8,779 bases of DNA from Candidatus Cloacimonadota bacterium (GTDB lineage: Bacteria; Cloacimonadota; Cloacimonadia; Cloacimonadales; JAFGVF01), in assembly GCA_016938155.1 (NCBI GenBank), contig JAFGVF010000025.1, positions 1-8,779 on the forward strand. The letters are read 5' to 3'. The notes beneath the pieces were generated by a model. The model had not been told where the DNA came from, searched no databases, and saw nothing but the letters and a program-made list of their open reading frames with translations. The first letter of the stretch is position 1. Each line of letters begins with the position of its first letter. This document shows, piece after piece, positions 6,801 through 8,779 of the stretch. The translations under genes were made by a program, and so were the position numbers.

Positions 6801-8779
6801 TCCTGTTAATACTGCTCCACCAGTATTTGTTATTGTAAACGGTAATACACTCGGTGAACCAACACTTACATTTCCGAAGGAGAGGGTAGAAGTGCTTATA
6901 CTGATTGCTGGATCGCCTGTAAGTCCTACCGAAATGGTTACTGGTACAGCCAAGACAGGTTCAACAGGGTCATTGGTAGCAATCAGGATATTCTTGGAAT
7001 ATGTTCCGGCTTCTAATCCGGTTGCATCTAAGGTTACTGAAAGTGAAGTATCGGCATTTGCCCCAACAGTTCCGGTTGTGGGACTAACAGTTAGCCAGGA
7101 AGGTGTTGTTTCAGCTATCAGGAAGTCTACTACATAGTCATTAGTGATATTTACCCCTGTCGTGTTGTATGCAACCTGGAGTCCATCAGTACCATCAGCA
7201 TTTTCGATTCCAATTGTTTCAGATGTTAGGTCTAAGGAAGTGCCTACATAGTCGTATTGAATTCTGATATTACCATTTTCAAACAGGATTACTTGTGCTT
7301 GAACGCAATTTGCTGGTGTGGCTGCTCCACCGTATTCAATGTAATCAAGGAATGTAATAATGAGAGCATTGAGTCCCTGTACTGTTCCATTTTGATAATA
7401 TATGTGTCCGGTATAGTTTGATGAACTTGGATTCATATCATCCCAGAACCAGGCAATCATATTATTTGGTGTACCATTTGATGGTAAGGCTGTGTTTGAT
7501 AACGAACCTGAACCTGCTCCGAATGTTATCATTCCGTTTGCATTGATATACAATGATGTGTAATCAGTTCCATAGAAGGGGAAGCTGAATCCAATAGGAG
7601 AAGCTGTTCCTGCTGCATCGTCTGTGAGTCCTGTTATCTCATTCGTTGTATTAGGAGTTATCCAATTAAAATCAGGCCCATCAGGTTCATTGCTGTCAAT
7701 CCAGGTATAACCGAAGGTATCAGGTCCTCCTGCACTTCGGGAGACATCTGCAATAGAAACGGAGTAAGTCATCTCCATATCGCCTGAGTTTGTTAAGGTC
7801 AGAGTTCTATTTGTTGATTGCCCGATATTCAAACTTCCGGTGATGGAAGTAGGATTAACGCTGGCTTCGATAGTTGAACCGCAACCCGATACAGGAAGAT
7901 TGTAAACAGGAGTATCAGGATCATTGGAGTTTATTGTAATATTAAAATTATAACAGGCTAAAGCCGTTGGTGCAAATAATACTCTGAAGTTTTTTGAAGA
8001 AGAACCGGCAATATTATAGGTAATGGTATTTCTTTCGGTTCTTTCAAAGGTATATTCCTTAGAACGAGTAGTAATCTCCTGTACCGTATAACCTTCAGGA
8101 GTCACGATCGTTCCTGACATAGCTCCTGTACCGCTATTGATAATTGTAAAGGTTTCTTCTGCTGTTGTGCCAACTGCAACATTACCAAAATCTAAGGATG
8201 TTGGGTTTACACCAATATTCGGTTCGGGAACGACAATCGTGCAGGGGGGGAAGATTATCCCATCAACCCAAGCACAATCGGAACCAGTGGAAACACTGCT
8301 ATCCTTTGAATAAATCCATTTGAAAGTATGTGCTCCGGCTGAAACTGCATAACTCACCTGGCTCCATGCAACCGTACCGCTCCAGCGTTCTTGTAATGTA
8401 TCATCAATATAGAAGTTCAGATAATCATAATTTGATTCTGATGAAACACTGCGATAGAAACTGATTGTTCCCGCAGAAGTAACATTCATATCAATAAGTA
8501 AACCTGAAGATTGAGAATCAGTTATATCACCATTTGTAGCTGAATAAGCTCCTTCATACGGTGATGTTGAAGTTACTAACCAGTTAACATTGCCGTTGAA
8601 ATACCAGCTCATTCCGCTGAAATCACCACTTTCAAAGTCTTCAGATACTATGCCGATTGCTAACCCGAAAGTATCATTGTTGGAGTAACCTGTTCCGGTC
8701 ATTGCCAGATTGAAATTGGCGTTATCTCCGGTTGAAGCAGATGAATTAACGACAATCGGGAAATTTAATACAGTACTTC
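3888..8779 (-). CDS. Giant surface repeat protein, ASH/BACON-like modules with guest domains (5' end outside window)
   Basis: The 3' part of a very large gene. The reading frame stays open to the window edge: 25 more codons precede the Met at 8702, that Met has no ribosome binding site, and it sits within a domain tail (FNLAMTGTGYS). The true start is therefore beyond 8779. Residues counted from that Met: end of an Ig-like domain (before about 8); jelly-roll beginning EDFESGDFSG (16-158); three super-repeats (159-591, 596-1027, 1030-1413), each an ASH-like FG-N/S-V/I-x-VG domain plus a shell holding a guest domain; a GDLLGAFVNGECRG domain (1416-1530); and a final fibronectin III (1531-1604). 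Lys and Arg are only 34 of 1604 residues. No catalytic residues or sorting domain are visible. The inferred role is a long extracellular stalk, adhesin, or accessory part of a secreted enzyme. The protein ends in a complete domain just before a hairpin, so the stop looks genuine. Confidence 0.94.
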   Translation of the reverse strand, partial: STVLNFPIVVNSSASTGDNANFNLAMTGTGYSNNDTFGLAIGIVSEDFESGDFSGMSWYFNGNVNWLVTSTSPYEGAYSATNGDITDSQSSGLLIDMNVTSAGTISFYRSVSSESNYDYLNFYIDDTLQERWSGTVAWSQVSYAVSAGAHTFKWIYSKDSSVSTGSDCAWVDGIIFPPCTIVVPEPNIGVNPTSLDFGNVAVGTTAEETFTIINSGTGAMSGTIVTPEGYTVQEITTRSKEYTFERTERNTITYNIAGSSSKNFRVLFAPTALACYNFNITINSNDPDTPVYNLPVSGCGSTIEASVNPTSITGSLNIGQSTNRTLTLTNSGDMEMTYSVSIADVSRSAGGPDTFGYTWIDSNEPDGPDFNWITPNTTNEITGLTDDAAGTASPIGFSFPFYGTDYTSLYINANGMITFGAGSGSLSNTALPSNGTPNNMIAWFWDDMNPSSSNYTGHIYYQNGTVQGLNALIITFLDYIEYGGAATPANCVQAQVILFENGNIRIQYDYVGTSLDLTSETIGIENADGTDGLQVAYNTTGVNITNDYVVDFLIAETTPSWLTVSPTTGTVGANADTSLSVTLDATGLEAGTYSKNILIATNDPVEPVLAVPVTISVGLTGDPAISISTSTLSFGNVSVGSPSVLPFTITNTGGAVLTGNIVTPFAYTVALAARYELQTNPKESTTSMFSQSSLNERNSLGYSVNPGQTNTYNITFAPTAAITYSGNISITSNDPTHPSNYISVSGTGVLVDINVTPTSVSVESSIETTIDRTIQIANTGNAPLNYSINLTDPSRGSGGPDTFGYTWIDSNDPNGPTYAWVDIATTGTALTLSDDSYQQVTLPFTFNFYGNDYTSMFVNSNGFLSFGTGSTSYSDTTIPTTAVPNNMICPLWDDLKPAGTTWGNVYTQTVSGNYVVQFEAVSHYNSSTPTDPVTFEVILYPNGNIKFQYETIGTETDHHIGIENSDGTVGLQVAASGYATNGLAVDIIIASTTEWIVCDTASGTVNGGSSQNVTLTFDTNGLEYGTYQKNMVITSNDPDEATVTIPCTLVYSATQTPTISISDASFAFGSIAVGSSSTETLTITNVGGATLIGSISTPPGYIASLVTKQALRNTLNFNLTAGNSVMYDIIFTPTSASTYNGNIAINSNDASNPSQIVSVTGNGYIPADIAIDPSSFTFSVGTDATSTQNLTISNTGGQALSYTIAPEASSGVLLDENFDTGLPGDWQIVDAGTSTDTWQNIANYGGTNSIDGTSFMFVDSDAAGSGVTVDEQLITPTVSCSGVQALYLDFDHFFQFYSSGGAEKAEVDVWDGSTWQNVLSMTSANVGSWTTPDHQNIEITDYANSELRVRFHYYDADYDWFWAVDNVTITATGGSGSWLSLNGTDSVSGTIPASSINVVAFNVDTTGMTEGVYAKNVILTSNDPDENSLIIPVSLTVTGAENQPSWEDDVVIYPNNTATIYCEVSIDGIPASTGDLLGAFVNGECRGFGSITLITRDAAFATLVIQSAGSSETVYFQLYDASEDIVYDVETTCQITPGVVIGGAGVPQVINATTSIATPQDLQISVVGSTINLTWTAVPSATGYNVYSSSQPNIWTGITPVNVMTNSWSTTATEKLFFKVTAVKEAVTR
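3891..4112 (-). other. C-terminal fibronectin III domain
   Basis: Residues 1531-1604 (from the Met at 8702) read as a fibronectin III fold: TPQDLQISVVG, then INLTWTAVPSATGYNVYSS, ending LFFKVTAVKEA. It closes the protein where the neighbouring gene instead has its sorting domain. Confidence 0.75.
4113..4457 (-). other. Beta domain with GDLLGAFVNGECRG motif
   Basis: Residues 1416-1530 contain GDLLGAFVNGECRGFGS, then ETVYFQLYDASEDIVYDV and a closing GVVIGGAGVPQVINAT. I recall this pattern near the C-termini of secreted proteins from FCB-group bacteria, but I cannot give it a reliable family name or function. Confidence 0.6.
4464..5615 (-). repeat. Super-repeat 3 (ASH domain plus shell with jelly-roll guest)
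   Basis: Residues 1030-1413 from the Met at 8702. The ASH-like half has FGSIAVGSSSTETLTITN and ends VSVTGNGY (1030-1138). The shell opens IDPSSFTFSVG, continues LTISNTGGQALSYTI, and resumes after the guest with SWLSLNG and GVYAKNVILTSNDPDE. The guest differs from that of the other two copies. Confidence 0.82.
4662..5144 (-). other. Guest domain 3: choice-of-anchor-J / cleaved-adhesin-like jelly-roll
   Basis: Residues 1187-1347 open LLDENFDTGLPGDWQIVDAG, then show DTWQNI, DEQLITPTVSCSG, LYLDFDHFF, DVWDGSTWQNVL and FWAVDNVTI. This is the pattern of carbohydrate- or protein-binding jelly-roll modules of gingipain-type adhesins. It is flanked on both sides by shell sequence homologous to that of super-repeats 1 and 2. 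Confidence 0.75.
5622..6917 (-). repeat. Super-repeat 2 (ASH domain plus shell with GGPDTFGYTW guest)
   Basis: Residues 596-1027. The ASH-like half has FGNVSVGSPSVLPFTITNTGG and ends ISVSGTG. The shell opens INVTPTSVSVE and IQIANTGNAPLNYSI, and closes TNGLEYGTYQKNMVITSNDPDE. Compared with copy 1, the closing half has lost the canonical WLTVSP and reads WIVCDTA. Confidence 0.85.
5805..6386 (-). other. Guest domain 2: GGPDTFGYTWIDSN module
   Basis: Residues 773-966 carry GGPDTFGYTWIDSN, FTFNFYGNDYTSMFVNSNG, PNNMICPLWDDLKP, EVILYPNGNIKFQYE and GIENSDGTVGLQVA. It is clearly homologous to the guest in super-repeat 1 across its whole length. This module occurs widely in secreted FCB-group proteins; its ligand is not known to me. 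Confidence 0.82.
6930..8228 (-). repeat. Super-repeat 1 (ASH domain plus shell with GGPDTFGYTW guest)
   Basis: Residues 159-591. The ASH-like half has FGNVAVGTTAEETFTIINSG and ends LPVSGCGS (159-275). The shell opens VNPTSITGSLNIGQ and LTLTNSGDMEMTYSV, and closes SWLTVSPTTGTVG with TGLEAGTYSKNILIATNDP. The guest-motif start repeats 448 residues later in copy 2; the FG-V-VG motif recurs after 437 and then 434 residues. Confidence 0.85.
7110..7730 (-). other. Guest domain 1: GGPDTFGYTWIDSN module
   Basis: Residues 325-531 carry GGPDTFGYTWIDSN, FSFPFYGTDYTSLYINANG, PNNMIAWFWDDMNP, QVILFENGNIRIQYD and GIENADGTDGLQVAYN. The same DNA segment in copy 2 shares a 17-base identical run around TGGATTGACAGCAATGA. 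Within the 14-residue motif only five codons differ, all silently. Confidence 0.82.
8229..8657 (-). other. Jelly-roll domain with EDFESGDFSG opening
   Basis: Residues 16-158 open SEDFESGDFSGMSW, then WLVTSTSPYEGAYSATNG, DSQSSGLLIDMNV, SSESNYDYLNFYIDD and the closing GSDCAWVDGIIFPP. This resembles MAM- or concanavalin-like binding modules common in secreted proteins of this group. It joins directly, through a Pro-Pro-Cys linker encoded by a C7 run, to super-repeat 1. Confidence 0.72.

Noticed and set aside
6796..7137. Plus-strand open frame of 113 codons
   Set aside because: It is antisense to the A2/B1 repeat region and its low-complexity Val/Thr/Pro content mirrors the repeat on the other strand. 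No family resemblance was seen.
8700..8702. Met at 8702 as the start of the large gene
   Set aside because: The frame is open for 25 further codons to the window edge, there is no ribosome binding site before it, and it falls inside a domain strand (FNLAMTGTGY). It is internal.
1..8779. Defence island, CRISPR array, insertion sequence or RNA gene
   Set aside because: No short regularly spaced repeats, transposase motifs, terminal inverted repeats, tRNA cloverleaf or rRNA sequence were seen. The repeats present are protein-domain repeats.

Overview
The window is AT-rich bacterial DNA carrying two very long genes, both on the minus strand, that encode large secreted, all-beta, multidomain surface proteins. 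The combination points to the FCB group, most likely Candidatus Cloacimonadota or a close relative. It includes an NYPNPFNP-type C-terminal sorting domain, fibronectin III repeats with an FGTDNPPTNMI motif, 'cleaved adhesin' and choice-of-anchor modules, and the GGPDTFGYTWIDSN module. This placement rests on remembered family patterns, not on a search.

Layout, in plus-strand coordinates. 1-187 is a short non-coding stretch with no intact gene. 188-214 is a strong intrinsic terminator for the gene at 231-3677, which codes for a complete 1148-residue protein with a signal peptide and a sorting domain. 3678-3847 is an intergenic stretch holding its ribosome binding site and a candidate promoter. 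3848-3875 is a perfect 12-bp hairpin just after the stop of the second gene. 3888-8779 is the 3' part (1629 codons) of that second gene. Its reading frame runs unbroken off the high-coordinate end of the window, so its start, signal peptide and N-terminal domains are not visible.

The second protein is built from three tandem super-repeats of about 385-435 residues. Each is an ASH-like domain followed by an ASH/BACON-like shell with a guest domain inserted in it. The first two guests are the same GGPDTFGYTWIDSN module; the third is an unrelated jelly-roll of the cleaved-adhesin type. After the repeats come a GDLLGAFVNGECRG-type beta domain and a fibronectin III domain, and the protein stops there with no sorting domain.

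The genes are neighbours in the same orientation but appear to be separately transcribed, because a hairpin follows the upstream gene and the downstream gene has its own likely promoter. Both probably act outside the cell in adhesion, matrix building or polymer handling. No catalytic domain is visible in either visible part. I found no RNA gene, CRISPR array, mobile element or defence system. The most notable features are the guest-swapping super-repeats, the synonymous-only divergence inside the fibronectin pair, the mismatch in sorting signals, and a C7 tract in the upstream gene.
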